DNA of 64,000 bases from assembly GCF_030817835.1 (NCBI RefSeq), contig NZ_JAUSZR010000001.1, positions 3,472,001 through 3,536,000 on the forward strand, written 5' to 3'. The stretch is from Pseudarthrobacter sp. W1I19. GTDB taxonomy: Bacteria; Actinomycetota; Actinomycetes; Actinomycetales; Micrococcaceae. Both the position numbers and the translations under genes were made by a program. This document shows, in pieces, positions 27,239 through 36,417 of this stretch. Within the stretch, counting starts at the first letter, position 1. The number at the start of each line of letters is the position of its first letter. The notes beneath the pieces were generated by a model, which searched no databases, was not told the DNA's origin, and saw only the letters and a program-made list of their open reading frames with translations.

Positions 27239-27493
27239 TTCATGGCGTGTGTAGGGTACTTTGGCCGATTGGCGGCCCGGACTACTAATTCGTGAACTGA
27301 GCGTATGGGAGGCCGGTCTACCTAAACATCAGTAGTGTGTACTTGCTTTTAGAACCTTTCCTACGTAGGGAATTTCCGTGTTCAGCGCGCTAGGGGTGAA
27401 GGGGCAGGGGCGGCTGTTCTGTTAGGTACATAGGGGTTTATCGGCAGGGCCCGCGCGTAGCCCAATCGAACCAGAATCCGGCGCTTAAACAGC
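27239..27493 (-). promoter_or_regulatory. Upstream region of the polysaccharide operon with repeated CCCTA motifs
   Basis: About 255 bp with no gene. On the minus strand there are four CCCTA motifs (plus-strand TAGGG at 27252, 27366, 27391 and 27431; two of them TAGGGG) and a perfect 10-bp palindrome CCTACGTAGG at 27360-27369. It is locally more AT-rich than its surroundings. A promoter for the operon must lie here, but I cannot fix a -35/-10 pair. Confidence 0.4.
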
Positions 27494-27530
27494 TCCGCCC
27501 CGGGGGAACCAAAGGTTCCACCGGGGCGGA
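27494..27530 (-). terminator. Terminator hairpin of the 106-residue protein gene
   Basis: A 17-nt stem pairing at 16 positions (27494-27510 with 27514-27530) and a 3-nt AAA loop. It lies 46 bp past the stop of the minus-strand gene at 27577. Confidence 0.8.
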
Positions 27531-27576
27531 ATGCCACCCGCCGACGACGTTCTTGCGGGGAAAGGGCGCAATGGGC

Positions 27577-27897
27577 CTAGATGTCCTGCCAGCCGCGGCC
27601 TTCAGTGAAAGTGGCAACGAGGGTACCCACCCCTGCGTTCAGCGAGTTGGACGGGTCGAAGTACAGGGACGCCTCAGTGGCACGGCTGTGGGTGATCAAC
27701 TGCTCGGCCTCCAGCTTCGCCTCGGGAACGGTGGCGCCAATGATGCCCGTCCGCGCCGGCAGTTCCGGGGCGTGAACGACGTCGGCCTTCGTCTGGGTCA
27801 GCGGGACGGTAGTGCCGGAGCTGATCTCATCGTGGGGGAACTCAAACTCGGCGTCGTTGGCGGGCGCAGGAATGGTGTACTCCAGGAAATAGGTCAT
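27577..27897 (-). CDS. Hypothetical protein, 106 residues
   Basis: Small soluble protein, no family recognised. It begins MTYFLEYTIPAPANDAEFEF and ends NAGVGTLVATFTEGRGWQDI. There are no cysteines, no membrane segment and no signal peptide. The ATG at 27897 has AAAGGTGG four bases upstream. It follows tex in the same direction with a 67-bp gap and is closed by its own hairpin, so it is a credible gene. Confidence 0.72.
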   Translation of the reverse strand: MTYFLEYTIPAPANDAEFEFPHDEISSGTTVPLTQTKADVVHAPELPARTGIIGATVPEAKLEAEQLITHSRATEASLYFDPSNSLNAGVGTLVATFTEGRGWQDI

Positions 27898-27964
27898 GAA
27901 ACCACCTTTGCAGAAACGCACCATCGAATCCACCAACCCCACGTGGCCAACCGCCGGCGCGTAC

Positions 27965-30400
27965 CTACTTACCGAGGCCGGCTTTCCGCAGCGCCTCAGC
28001 CATCGCGGTATTGGCCGGTGCCGGCGGGGGTGAAGAAGCGCGCCCGGCGGAAGGGGCATTGCGGTTCGGCCGGTTTCCGGACCGCCCTTGCTCCTGGCGT
28101 CCGCCCCGATCGGATCCTTGGGCATGTCCGCGGTCAGCCCCGGGCCGGCCGCCCTGCTTGGCAGAGGCTGCCCCACCCGGGGACGGTTCGTCGTCGAGCC
28201 GCAGGGTCAGGGAAATCCGCTTCCGCTCGGGGTCTGCCTCAAGGACTTTCACCCGTACAACTTGCCCGGACTTCACCACCTCGCGGGGATCAGACACAAA
28301 GCGGTTCGCGAGCGCAGACACGTGAACCAGGCCGTCCTGGTGCACGCCAACGTCAACAAAGGCGCCGAAAGCGGCAACGTTGGTCACGGTCCCTTCCAGG
28401 ATCATGCCCGGCTTGAGGTCCGAGATCTTCTCGATCCCCTCGGAGAAGCTGGCCGCCGCGAATGCCGGGCGTGGATCCCTTCCGGGCTTGTCCAGCTCCG
28501 CCAGGATGTCCTTAACAGTGGGCAGGCCGAAAGTTTCGTCCACAAAGTCACGGGGATCCAGGGACGAGGCCGGCGCCGTGCCCGCGGCAACCAGGATCCT
28601 GCGCGCCACTGAGTAGGACTCGGGATGCACGCTCGAAGCATCCAGGGGTTCCGCTCCCCCGGTAATCCGGAGGAAGCCGGCGCACTGTTCAAAGGCCTTT
28701 GCGCCGAGCCGCGGCACTTTTTTCAGGTCCGCGCGTTTGGCGAAGGGGCCATGTTCATTGCGGTAGGCGACGATATTCTCACTCAGCAAAGGCCCCACGC
28801 CGGCCACCCGGCTGAGCAGTGCGGGCGAAGCGGTGTTCACGTCCACTCCAACGGCGCTGACGCAGTCCTCCACCACGGCGTCAAGGCTCCGGTCCAGCTT
28901 CGACGCCGTGACATCATGCTGGTACTGGCCCACGCCAATGGACTTCGGATCAATTTTTACCAACTCGGCCAGCGGGTCCTGCAGCCTCCGCGCGATGGAC
29001 ACCGCTCCGCGGAGCGATACATCCATGCCGGGCAGTTCCGCCGCGGCAAGAGCGGAAGCTGAGTAAACGGATGCCCCGGCCTCGGAAACCACCAGCTTCT
29101 GCGGTTTCCGGTCCACGTCCGGCAGTCGCTTGATCAGCTCGGCGGCGAGTTTGTCGGTTTCCCGGGATGCTGTGCCGTTGCCAATGGCCACGAGTTCGAC
29201 GGCGTGCTGCCGCGCCAGCCGCTCCAGCGTCGCCAGTGCATCGTCCCACTTCCTGGCGGGAGCATGCGGGTAGACGGTGTGGGTGGCCACCACCTTGCCG
29301 GTTCCGTCCACCACAGCTACTTTGACGCCGGTTCGAAGGCCCGGGTCCAGGCCGAGCGTCGCCCGGTTCCCGGCGGGGGCAGCGAGCAGGACATCGCGAA
29401 GGTTGGCAGCGAAAACGCGCACGGCCTCGTCCTCGGCTGCGGCAAACATCTTGCCGCGCAGGTCTGCGGTGAGCCGGGCCAGCACGCGGGACCGCCACGC
29501 CACCTGGGCCGTCTCCATTAGCCAGGCATCGGCGGGCCGGCCGCGGTCGGCGACCCCGAGGCACTTGGCCACCGCTGACTCGTACCGGGCACGTGCGGCG
29601 GCGAGGGCGGCGTCGTCAGTGGGATCTGCTTCGGTGAGGTCCAGCTCAAGGACGCCGTCCTTCTCCCCGCGGAGCAGTGCGAGGACGCGGTGGGACGGCA
29701 TGCCGGCCGGAGCCTGCGCGAACTCAAAGTAGTCGGCAAACTTCTGCCCGTCCGCTTCCTTGCCCTTCTTCACGCGCGACACCATGCGGCCCTGCGTCCA
29801 CAGCCGCTCGCGCAACGTGGCGGCGAGGTCAGGATCCTGGGCGACGCGTTCAACCAGGATGGCCCGGGCACCTGCGAGTGCGGCGGCGGCGTCGCCCACG
29901 GCATGCTCGGTGTTCAAGTACTTTGCGGCTTCGCGTTCCGGATTGAGTTCGGGGCGTTTGAGCAACGCCTCAGCGAGCGGTTCCAGGCCGGCTTCGCGCG
30001 CGATCTGCGCCTTGGTTCGGCGCTTGGACTTGAACGGCAGGTAGATGTCCTCGAGGCGGGACTTGGTGTCGGCGGCGAGGATGGCTTTTTGCAGCTCCGG
30101 GGTCAGCTGGCCTTGGGCAGCAACCGAGTCGAGCACTGTACGACGGCGGTCCTCCAGTTCGCGGAGGTAGCGCAGCCGCTCGTCGAGGTCACGAAGCTGG
30201 GTGTCGTCCAGCGTCCCGGTGGCTTCCTTGCGGTAACGGGCGATGAAGGGCACGGTGGATCCGCCGTCGAGCAGTTCCACTGCCGCCTTGACCTGCCAGG
30301 CTTTGACCCCCAGTTCCGTGGCAATCTGCGTGTAGATGCCGTCCTCCCGTTTCTGGGACGTGGACGGAACGGTGGAAGGGGCCTGCGGCTGTTGGGTCAC
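27965..30400 (-). CDS. tex: Tex family RNA-binding transcription accessory protein
   Basis: 811 residues with the Tex order of domains: N-terminal helix-turn-helix region (KAWQVKAAVELLDGGSTVPFIARYRKEATG), the YqgF-like RNase-H fold (TLGLDPGLRTGVKVAVVDG), helix-hairpin-helix repeats (VNTASPALLSRVAGVGPLLSENIV), and a C-terminal S1 domain (ILEGTVTNVAAFGAFVDVGVHQDGLVHVS). After S1 there is a Gly/Arg/Gln-rich tail of ~85 residues. Tex binds nucleic acid and affects transcription and stress survival. The GTG at 30400 is chosen over an ATG at 30442 because the conserved region begins shortly after; a clear ribosome site is lacking. Confidence 0.92.
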   Translation of the reverse strand: MTQQPQAPSTVPSTSQKREDGIYTQIATELGVKAWQVKAAVELLDGGSTVPFIARYRKEATGTLDDTQLRDLDERLRYLRELEDRRRTVLDSVAAQGQLTPELQKAILAADTKSRLEDIYLPFKSKRRTKAQIAREAGLEPLAEALLKRPELNPEREAAKYLNTEHAVGDAAAALAGARAILVERVAQDPDLAATLRERLWTQGRMVSRVKKGKEADGQKFADYFEFAQAPAGMPSHRVLALLRGEKDGVLELDLTEADPTDDAALAAARARYESAVAKCLGVADRGRPADAWLMETAQVAWRSRVLARLTADLRGKMFAAAEDEAVRVFAANLRDVLLAAPAGNRATLGLDPGLRTGVKVAVVDGTGKVVATHTVYPHAPARKWDDALATLERLARQHAVELVAIGNGTASRETDKLAAELIKRLPDVDRKPQKLVVSEAGASVYSASALAAAELPGMDVSLRGAVSIARRLQDPLAELVKIDPKSIGVGQYQHDVTASKLDRSLDAVVEDCVSAVGVDVNTASPALLSRVAGVGPLLSENIVAYRNEHGPFAKRADLKKVPRLGAKAFEQCAGFLRITGGAEPLDASSVHPESYSVARRILVAAGTAPASSLDPRDFVDETFGLPTVKDILAELDKPGRDPRPAFAAASFSEGIEKISDLKPGMILEGTVTNVAAFGAFVDVGVHQDGLVHVSALANRFVSDPREVVKSGQVVRVKVLEADPERKRISLTLRLDDEPSPGGAASAKQGGRPGADRGHAQGSDRGGRQEQGRSGNRPNRNAPSAGRASSPPPAPANTAMAEALRKAGLGK

Positions 30401-30550
30401 CAGAACATCTTGCCCTAACCGGCTGCACGGCTCCACTGCCATACGGTTGCCATACGGTGCGAGCCCTCCGGTAAGGGTATTCCGCTGCCGCCCGCAAAGT
30501 GCTGTAGTTGAAATGCCGTCTCAGGCAACCCAACGCTCGAGGAAGAGGGC

Positions 30551-30850
30551 ATGATGCGGGAGCTGCTTATTGTGTTTCAGGAGGGGTTCGAGGAGGCAAA
30601 CATCACCGTGACGGTGAACGGCAAGCAGGCGCGGCGCGACTTGGATGTGTCCACCAATCCGATCCTCGGCATTGCGAACGAGGTGTCAATTGAGTTGCCG
30701 GCGAAGGGTGCGCATGTGGGGGTTGAGGTGACAAACCGCGGCCTTAAGGCGATCACGAAGGTCAGCGGAAAACCCAAAAGCGTCCTCGTTAATATTCAGG
30801 ACGGGAAGCTTGTTATGACGGAGGGAACCGGCCGGGAGGCGGTCTTATAG
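30551..30850 (+). CDS. Hypothetical protein, 99 residues
   Basis: Starts MMRELLIVFQEGFEEANITV and is mostly beta-forming residues (VTVNGKQARRDLDVSTNP, VGVEVTNRGLKAITKVSGK). No signal peptide or membrane segment. Family not recognised. GAGGAAGAGGGC lies directly before the ATG at 30551. It stands alone, divergent from tex, with a strong hairpin about 165 bp downstream. Confidence 0.65.
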   Translation: MMRELLIVFQEGFEEANITVTVNGKQARRDLDVSTNPILGIANEVSIELPAKGAHVGVEVTNRGLKAITKVSGKPKSVLVNIQDGKLVMTEGTGREAVL

Positions 30851-31016
30851 CCCCCTGATGCCGTGGCCAAACCGGCCTCTGGTAAAAGTCCATTTGCTGG
30901 AGTAGCATCTGATCACCGCCGGCTTCCCCGAGGAGCCCGGCGGGCCAACTTCACTAGCCAAGGGCCGTCGGATGGCTTTTTGGCGCCTGCTGCCGGGACA
31001 GCACACCGAGCAGCAA

Positions 31017-31051
31017 ACGACGGCGGCACCCAAGCCGGGTGCCGCCGTCGT
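31017..31051. terminator. Strong bidirectional hairpin
   Basis: A perfect 15-bp stem (31017-31031 with 31037-31051) with an AAGCC loop, between the plus-strand small gene and the convergent ene-reductase gene ending at 31083. Confidence 0.85.
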
Positions 31052-31082
31052 CTCTGTCAGCGGGTTGCTTTGGAAAGCGCGT

Positions 31083-32153
31083 TTAGCCCGCGTACGCCGG
31101 GTAATCCGTGTAGCCCTCAGCGCCGTCCGCGTAGAAGGTGGACGGGTCCGGCTCGTTCAGCGGCAGGCTCTCGTTCCAGCGGCGGGCCAGGTCCGGGTTG
31201 GCGATGGCGGGACGGCCCACCACCACGGCATCGGCGTGACCGTCGGTCACCAGGGCTACGGCTTCCTCGCGGGTGGTCACGACACCAAAGCCGGTGTTGA
31301 CCAGGAACGTTCCGCCGAACCGGGCACGGAGATCCTGGACCAGATCGCCGGAGGGTTCGTGGTGCAGGATGCTCAGGTAGGCGAGGTTCAGCGGGGCGAT
31401 ACTGTCCACCAGCACCTCGTAGGTGGCACGGACATCTGCTGCGTCCACTTCGGCAATACCCTGAACATTGTGCTCGGGCGAGATGCGGATGCCAACCCGG
31501 CTGGCTCCGATGGCTGCCACAACAGCGTTGACCGTCTCGATGACGAACCGTGCCCGGTTTTCGGGGGAACCGCCATAGCTGTCATTTCGGACGTTGGAGT
31601 TCGGTGCCAGGAACTCGTGGAGGAGGTAGCCGTTGGCCGAGTGCAGCTCCACGCCGTCGAAGCCCGCTTCGATGGCGTTCAGCGAGGCGTCGACGATTTC
31701 CTGCATGATCAGCGGCAGTTCGTCGGTGGTCAGCGCATGCGGCGCCGGATACGGCCGCTTGCCCGCCGGGGTGCGGACTTCACCCTCGATGGCAACGGCG
31801 CTCGGGGCCACGATGGTGTGGCCGCCCGTAATGTCGGGGTGCGAAACCCTGCCGCCGTGCATAATCTGGGCGAACATGCGTCCACCCTGGGCGTGGACGG
31901 CGTCGGTGACTGTTTTCCAGCCGGCTATCTGCTCTTCGGTAACAATGCCAGGCTGGCCGGGGTAGGACCGGCCGGCGGGGCTGGGGTAAGTACCTTCGCT
32001 GACGATCAGGCCCAGGGATGCGCGCTGGCGGTAATGCTCAGCGAGGAGGGGCCCGGGAATGCCATCTTCGCCGGCGCGCAGCCGGGTCAGGGGCGCCATC
32101 ACCAGGCGGTTCGGGAGTTCAAGTTCGCCCAGGGCCAGAGGGGAAAACAGCAT
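31083..32153 (-). CDS. Alkene reductase, Old Yellow Enzyme family
   Basis: 356-residue FMN-dependent NAD(P)H oxidoreductase of the NemA/OYE type, which reduces activated C=C bonds and some nitro-esters. Seen: N-terminal LPNRLVMAPLTRLRA, the HGGR FMN site, the active-site pair in ELHSANGYLLHEFLAP, the NDSYGGSPENRARF block and the C-terminal VVVGRPAIANPDL phosphate-binding motif. The ATG at 32153 follows GAAAGGAAC. Single gene, no adjacent regulator. Confidence 0.92.
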   Translation of the reverse strand: MLFSPLALGELELPNRLVMAPLTRLRAGEDGIPGPLLAEHYRQRASLGLIVSEGTYPSPAGRSYPGQPGIVTEEQIAGWKTVTDAVHAQGGRMFAQIMHGGRVSHPDITGGHTIVAPSAVAIEGEVRTPAGKRPYPAPHALTTDELPLIMQEIVDASLNAIEAGFDGVELHSANGYLLHEFLAPNSNVRNDSYGGSPENRARFVIETVNAVVAAIGASRVGIRISPEHNVQGIAEVDAADVRATYEVLVDSIAPLNLAYLSILHHEPSGDLVQDLRARFGGTFLVNTGFGVVTTREEAVALVTDGHADAVVVGRPAIANPDLARRWNESLPLNEPDPSTFYADGAEGYTDYPAYAG

Positions 32154-32293
32154 GCGCGGTTCCTTTCGGGGTTGCCAACGTTCTGTTAGGCCCAACTGGC
32201 AGGCGTATGCAACTATTCCGGATGCGGCGGGAATCACACAGCGTCGGCGGCGGACTGGTGCGCGGGTGCCGGGGGTTCGGCTGCATTCCGTCC

Positions 32294-33223
32294 CTACCGC
32301 GTGGCACCAACTCCGGGGCAGCCCTGGCCCTGGGGGTTGGCGTTACAGTCATCGGCGTAGTTCCGGGTCAGGGACCGCCAGACGCTGATGGTTTGCGGCG
32401 GTGCATTGAATTGCCCTTGGCCCGGGATGGGCAGCGGAGGGCCGGCGTTGACCGAGTATGTTCCCTGGAAGGACGTGGTCAGCACAACCTGGAAGTCGCC
32501 GGTTGCGCCGTAGGCATGGCTTGTCCTGGTCTTTTCGCCCCACCGGTCCTGCGGCAACGGGCCTCCCATGGAGGGTTGAGGTCCGAAGACGGTGCCGTCG
32601 CCGTAGTTCCAGGTGTACTGGACGGGAGTTGCGACAACGTGCACTGCCTGCCCGAACATGCTGATGTCGAACTGCTGCTCTGTTGCTTCTGCGTAGAAGT
32701 TGGTCTCGGCTCCTCGAAGTGTGTGCGGACTGGGCTGCGCCACCACCGTTCCGGCGTTGACGGGAAGGTTCTGGAACTCCCGCTGGATGTCGGCGGCAAT
32801 GCGGGGCAGCAGGTCCTCCGGCTTGGCGTCAAAGAGGCAGGTAGGTCCCGAGTGGATGGCCCACACGGCTCCAGGAACACCACGCGGCCTTGAGTGCCAG
32901 ATGACAGGAATCCCGTCTTCACCATCAGGACCGTCTTTGCACTCCAACTGCCGGCCCAGGCAGGGAGTGTCAAAGTCTCCCCCGCCGAGATGGCACTGAA
33001 GTTCGTACTTGTACTCGTTGGGGTCGGTGTTTACTGCTCCGGGTGCGGGCGGGGACATGTGACCGATCACTGGATCCATCGTCCAGCTATCGACATCGAT
33101 TCCTACTTCACCGAAGTCAGCTTCAAGACCGTCGTCAGCAAGAGCGAGAACGGCTGGCGCGACGTTAAGAACGAACAATAGCACCAGTAACGTGACGATA
33201 CGTCGCCGCACTGACCCAGTCAT
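32294..33223 (-). CDS. Exported protein with PKD-like region
   Basis: 309 residues with a signal peptide (RRRIVTLLVLLFVLNVAPAVLA, cut near residue 27). The mature chain is Pro/Gly-rich with several Cys pairs. Its C-terminal third contains YTWNYGDGTVFGP and HAYGATGDFQVVLTTSF, the GDG and terminal aromatic pattern of a PKD-like beta-sandwich. No enzyme motif seen. Its ATG shares one base with the upstream stop (TGATG), so it is translated with the lipoprotein gene; the two probably act together at the cell surface. Confidence 0.75.
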   Translation of the reverse strand: MTGSVRRRIVTLLVLLFVLNVAPAVLALADDGLEADFGEVGIDVDSWTMDPVIGHMSPPAPGAVNTDPNEYKYELQCHLGGGDFDTPCLGRQLECKDGPDGEDGIPVIWHSRPRGVPGAVWAIHSGPTCLFDAKPEDLLPRIAADIQREFQNLPVNAGTVVAQPSPHTLRGAETNFYAEATEQQFDISMFGQAVHVVATPVQYTWNYGDGTVFGPQPSMGGPLPQDRWGEKTRTSHAYGATGDFQVVLTTSFQGTYSVNAGPPLPIPGQGQFNAPPQTISVWRSLTRNYADDCNANPQGQGCPGVGATR

Positions 33224-33879
33224 CACCGGATTGGGTGCAGGTCGTTGACGCGCCAAGCGCCGTTTACAAAATTGGCGAGTAATACGTTGCCCGTGTTCGA
33301 GCCGTCACTTGCGGTTCTGAACTCCTTACCACCGGTCTCGTAGTAGATAACTGGACTTTGCAGGACCTGCAAAATGACCTGAAAGTTTCCGTCGCTGGAT
33401 CTCTCAAACGATGTGGTGCTGGCAGGAGTTGTGATCTTTCCGCCAGCGAGCCAACGATCCCCTTGATAGTTCGTCGTTAGAGAAGCCGTTAGTTTCGAGC
33501 AGTAGACGCAGTTCGGGGAAGTCACCGCGTCGAATCCCGCAATGTCTCCGGTTTGATACGCGTAATTGAGCTGCTCGAACCAATACTTCGCAAACGCCTC
33601 GAGCCCCTCCTTCGTCTCCGTCTTTGCCACCTCAGGCAGCACTGGGACGGGAACGTTTTGGGCCGGGCCGGAGGCATCCGCGGGTTTGTAGACCGCGCTC
33701 GGGGTCGGCGTAGGAGTGGGCGTGGCGCTGGGCGAACTGGGTTCCGACGCGCTGGAGGATGGGCCAGGATCTGCAGGGGCTCCGCCCGAGCAACCGGCCA
33801 GCACGAGCGAGCCAAGAAGAATGAAGGCAATTGCGCCAGAGCGCATTCCACCGGACGTACAGCTGTTGTGCGATGTCAT
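33223..33879 (-). CDS. DUF6318 family lipoprotein
   Basis: 218 residues with a lipobox LVLAGCSGG (Cys30, or Cys19 if the ATG at 33846 is used), a Ser/Pro/Thr linker, and the DUF6318 domain: EGLEAFAKYWFEQLNYAYQTGDIAGF and SPNCVYCSKL, with a conserved CxxC. The C-terminal part is an NTF2-like fold pattern. Surface lipoprotein of unknown role in Micrococcaceae. Base composition is visibly less GC-rich here than in neighbouring genes. It is the first gene of a two-gene unit. Confidence 0.85.
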   Translation of the reverse strand: MTSHNSCTSGGMRSGAIAFILLGSLVLAGCSGGAPADPGPSSSASEPSSPSATPTPTPTPSAVYKPADASGPAQNVPVPVLPEVAKTETKEGLEAFAKYWFEQLNYAYQTGDIAGFDAVTSPNCVYCSKLTASLTTNYQGDRWLAGGKITTPASTTSFERSSDGNFQVILQVLQSPVIYYETGGKEFRTASDGSNTGNVLLANFVNGAWRVNDLHPIR

Positions 33880-34023
33880 GGGCCGCTATTCCCCCAGTAG
33901 TTTTAGACGGCATTCTCCGGACAGTGACTTAAGGGTAGCCCACATCACATTTCAACGATAAGAGTTATCCACAGGCACTTCACCCTCGTTCTACCACTGC
34001 CGGAAACCGGCGCAAAGTCACAA

Positions 34024-34056
34024 AGGAGGCCGGAGCAACAGATGCTCCGGCCTCCT
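34024..34056 (-). terminator. Terminator after the NCS1 permease gene
   Basis: A perfect 14-bp stem (34024-34037 with 34043-34056) and 5-nt loop, 19 bp beyond the permease stop on the minus strand. Confidence 0.85.
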
Positions 34057-34074
34057 CAACAACAGCTGCGGCAA

Positions 34075-35790
34075 CTAGGGCTTCGGGGGCAGCACCAACT
34101 CCCCTGTCTTGTCCGTTGAAAGTGCCAGGGATGAAACGTACTGGGGGCCGCCGTCGGGCGCGTCCTGCGCGGACCGGACCATGTCCGGCCGCTCAAACTC
34201 AATCCCTGTCACGTGGCAAAGGAGCCTGGCGTCGCTGGGGTTGCCGTCAGCGTCGAACATGGGAAGGTCGATGCCGTCGTCGGTCCTCCGCAGGTAATAC
34301 CGCCCCTTAATGAGAAGAGCCAGCACAGGCGGAAGAACCAGGGCCAGCCCCACCGCGAAGATCGGTGAGAAGGGCTGGATGGCCGGCCCAAAAGCCCCAA
34401 AGAATACGGCTATCGAAATACCCGCAGAAACCAGCATGGAAACGAAGCCCACAGGGTTTACCGCGTACAGCATTCCACGGCGGAACTCAGGCGTCTTGGG
34501 TGAGATCTTCAGCAAGTACTTATTGATGGCGATATCGGAGGCCACGGTAACAACCCAGGCCATGGCGCAGTTGGCATAGAAGCCAAGAATGGTGTTGAGG
34601 AAGTCGAACATGTTTGCCTCCATCAAAACGAGCGCGATGAGCAGATTGACCACTACGAAAACCATGCGGCCCGGGTACGTCTTGGTAATCCGGGTAAAGG
34701 AGTTTGTCCAGGCCAAGGACCCGGAATAGGCATTGGTGACATTGATCTTGATCTGCGAAATGACCACCAGCACCACCGCGAGTGTCATGGCCAGCCATGC
34801 CGGCATCATTTCACGATAAACACCCAGGAATTGGTGCACCGGCTCGTTGGCTGTGGCAGACGCGGCGGGATCCAACGAGGCAATCAGGTAAATGGCAATG
34901 AACAACCCCACGATCTGCTTCAAGGCCCCAAAAATCACCCAGCCCGGCCCTGCCAGGATCACCGCACGCCACCACGCGCCCTTGTTCGCGTCGGTGCGCG
35001 GCGGCATGAACCGCAGGTAGTCGATCTGTTCGGCGATCTGCGCCATCAGGGACAGGCATACACCCGCGGCGAGCATAACGGACGCCAGGTTCGGCCCGCC
35101 GTCGCCCGATTCTCCGGTGTACGCAAAAAAGCTGTTGATGCTCTCGGGGTGGGAAATCAACAGGTAAGCAACCGGCACCACCATCAGGAGCAACCACAGC
35201 GGGGTGGTCCACACCTGCAGCTTGGCCAGGGTGTTCATCCCATAAATCACCAGCGGAATGATGATGACGGTGGACGCCGCATACCCCAGCCACTGAGGAA
35301 CGCCCAGCCCCACCTCCAACCCCTGCGCCATGATGGAGCCCTCCAACGCAAAGAAGATGAACGTGAAGGTAGCAAAAATAACGTTGGTGACCACGGACCC
35401 GTAGTAGCCAAAGCCTGAGCCCCGGGTGATCAGGTCCAGATCGATGTTGTACCGGGCTGCGTAGTAAGCCAGCGGGAAACCGGTGGCAAAGATGATCACG
35501 GCGGCCACCAGGATGCCAAAGATCGCGTTCACGGTTCCGTAGGCGATGCCAATGTTCGCGCCAATCGAGAAGTCGGCCAGGTAGGCGATGCCTCCCAACG
35601 CACTGGTGGCCACCACCCCCGCACTCCACTTCCGGTACGATCGCGGCGCAAACCGGAGCGTGTAATCCTCCAGGCTTTCCTTGGTGGCGTTCAGTGCAGC
35701 GGCATTACCCGTGGGAGAACTGCCGACGACGGCGGCAGGCGGTTGCGCCGCCGGCTCCAGTAATTTGGTGGTTTCCATGTCATTACTCAT
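34075..35790 (-). CDS. NCS1 family cytosine/purine/hydantoin permease
   Basis: 571 residues with about 12 membrane segments. The NCS1 N-terminal signature is visible around TLRFAPRSYRKWSAGVVATSAL and the GSGFGYYGSVVTN helix, with NAYSGSLAW in the middle. NCS1 carriers bring nucleobases or hydantoins in with cations. The C-terminal ~80 residues are soluble and end in TDKTGELVLPPKP, longer than usual. No catabolic gene is adjacent, so the substrate is open. The ATG at 35790 has only a weak ribosome site. A palindromic operator-like site lies upstream. Confidence 0.88.
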   Translation of the reverse strand: MSNDMETTKLLEPAAQPPAAVVGSSPTGNAAALNATKESLEDYTLRFAPRSYRKWSAGVVATSALGGIAYLADFSIGANIGIAYGTVNAIFGILVAAVIIFATGFPLAYYAARYNIDLDLITRGSGFGYYGSVVTNVIFATFTFIFFALEGSIMAQGLEVGLGVPQWLGYAASTVIIIPLVIYGMNTLAKLQVWTTPLWLLLMVVPVAYLLISHPESINSFFAYTGESGDGGPNLASVMLAAGVCLSLMAQIAEQIDYLRFMPPRTDANKGAWWRAVILAGPGWVIFGALKQIVGLFIAIYLIASLDPAASATANEPVHQFLGVYREMMPAWLAMTLAVVLVVISQIKINVTNAYSGSLAWTNSFTRITKTYPGRMVFVVVNLLIALVLMEANMFDFLNTILGFYANCAMAWVVTVASDIAINKYLLKISPKTPEFRRGMLYAVNPVGFVSMLVSAGISIAVFFGAFGPAIQPFSPIFAVGLALVLPPVLALLIKGRYYLRRTDDGIDLPMFDADGNPSDARLLCHVTGIEFERPDMVRSAQDAPDGGPQYVSSLALSTDKTGELVLPPKP

Positions 35791-35886
35791 CTATGTGCGT
35801 CGCTTTCGTTGCAGGAATTTCCTGGGCTGACGCTATCCAGCGCGGACGACGGTCCCGTCACAGCCTTGTTTCCACACGGTTAATCC

Positions 35887-35903
35887 TTGACAGCGTCTGT
35901 CAA
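35887..35903. promoter_or_regulatory. Palindromic operator-like site TTGACAG-CGT-CTGTCAA
   Basis: A perfect 7-bp inverted repeat with a 3-bp spacer in the 175-bp gap between the divergent permease and flavin-barrel genes. Each arm contains a TTGACA, so the site could overlap -35 elements on both strands. Confidence 0.5.
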
Positions 35904-35965
35904 TAAGAAGCCCTGCAACGGGTCTTCCCCTAGCGAATTTCTACCTAACGTAGAAGAATAGGCCC

Positions 35966-36394
35966 ATGATGTTCGAACACGCAGATGGAAACCCTGTCCT
36001 GGAGCTCAATGACGAACAGTCCTGGCGCCTGCTGGAAGGCACAAGGCATGGACGCCTTGTTGTTGCCGTTGCCGGCGAACCGGACATTTTTCCCGTGAAC
36101 TACGTCAGTTCCAAAGGCAAGCTGTACTTGAGGACTGCACCGGGCAACAAACTCGCCCAGCTGACCATCAATCCGGAAGTGCTCTTCGAGGCTGACGGGA
36201 TCCTCTCGGACGAGGCATGGTCGGTGGTCCTTCGGGGGAAGGCGCGGGTGCTGAACACCTCAGCGGAACTGGCGGAAGTGGAGGGGTTAGGACTGAAATC
36301 GTGGGTGCCCACGCTCAAGGACTTCTATGTCGAGATCGACCCCACCTCCCTCAGCGGACGCCACTTCCAGCTTGGGGAGCAGCCGGAGCGCTGA
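35966..36394 (+). CDS. Pyridoxamine 5'-phosphate oxidase family protein (split-barrel)
   Basis: 142 residues with the split-barrel flavin-binding pattern: LLEGTRHGRLVVAVAGEPDIFPVNYVSSKGKLYLRTAPGNKL, followed by VLFEADGILSDEAWSVVLRGKARVL. This is the actinobacterial NimA/PPOX-like group that binds FMN or F420. Its reaction cannot be read. The ATG at 35966 is used. The vsr-like gene starts 23 bp after its stop. Confidence 0.85.
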   Translation: MMFEHADGNPVLELNDEQSWRLLEGTRHGRLVVAVAGEPDIFPVNYVSSKGKLYLRTAPGNKLAQLTINPEVLFEADGILSDEAWSVVLRGKARVLNTSAELAEVEGLGLKSWVPTLKDFYVEIDPTSLSGRHFQLGEQPER

Positions 36395-36417
36395 ATCCCG
36401 GCTTCTAGACTGGAAGC

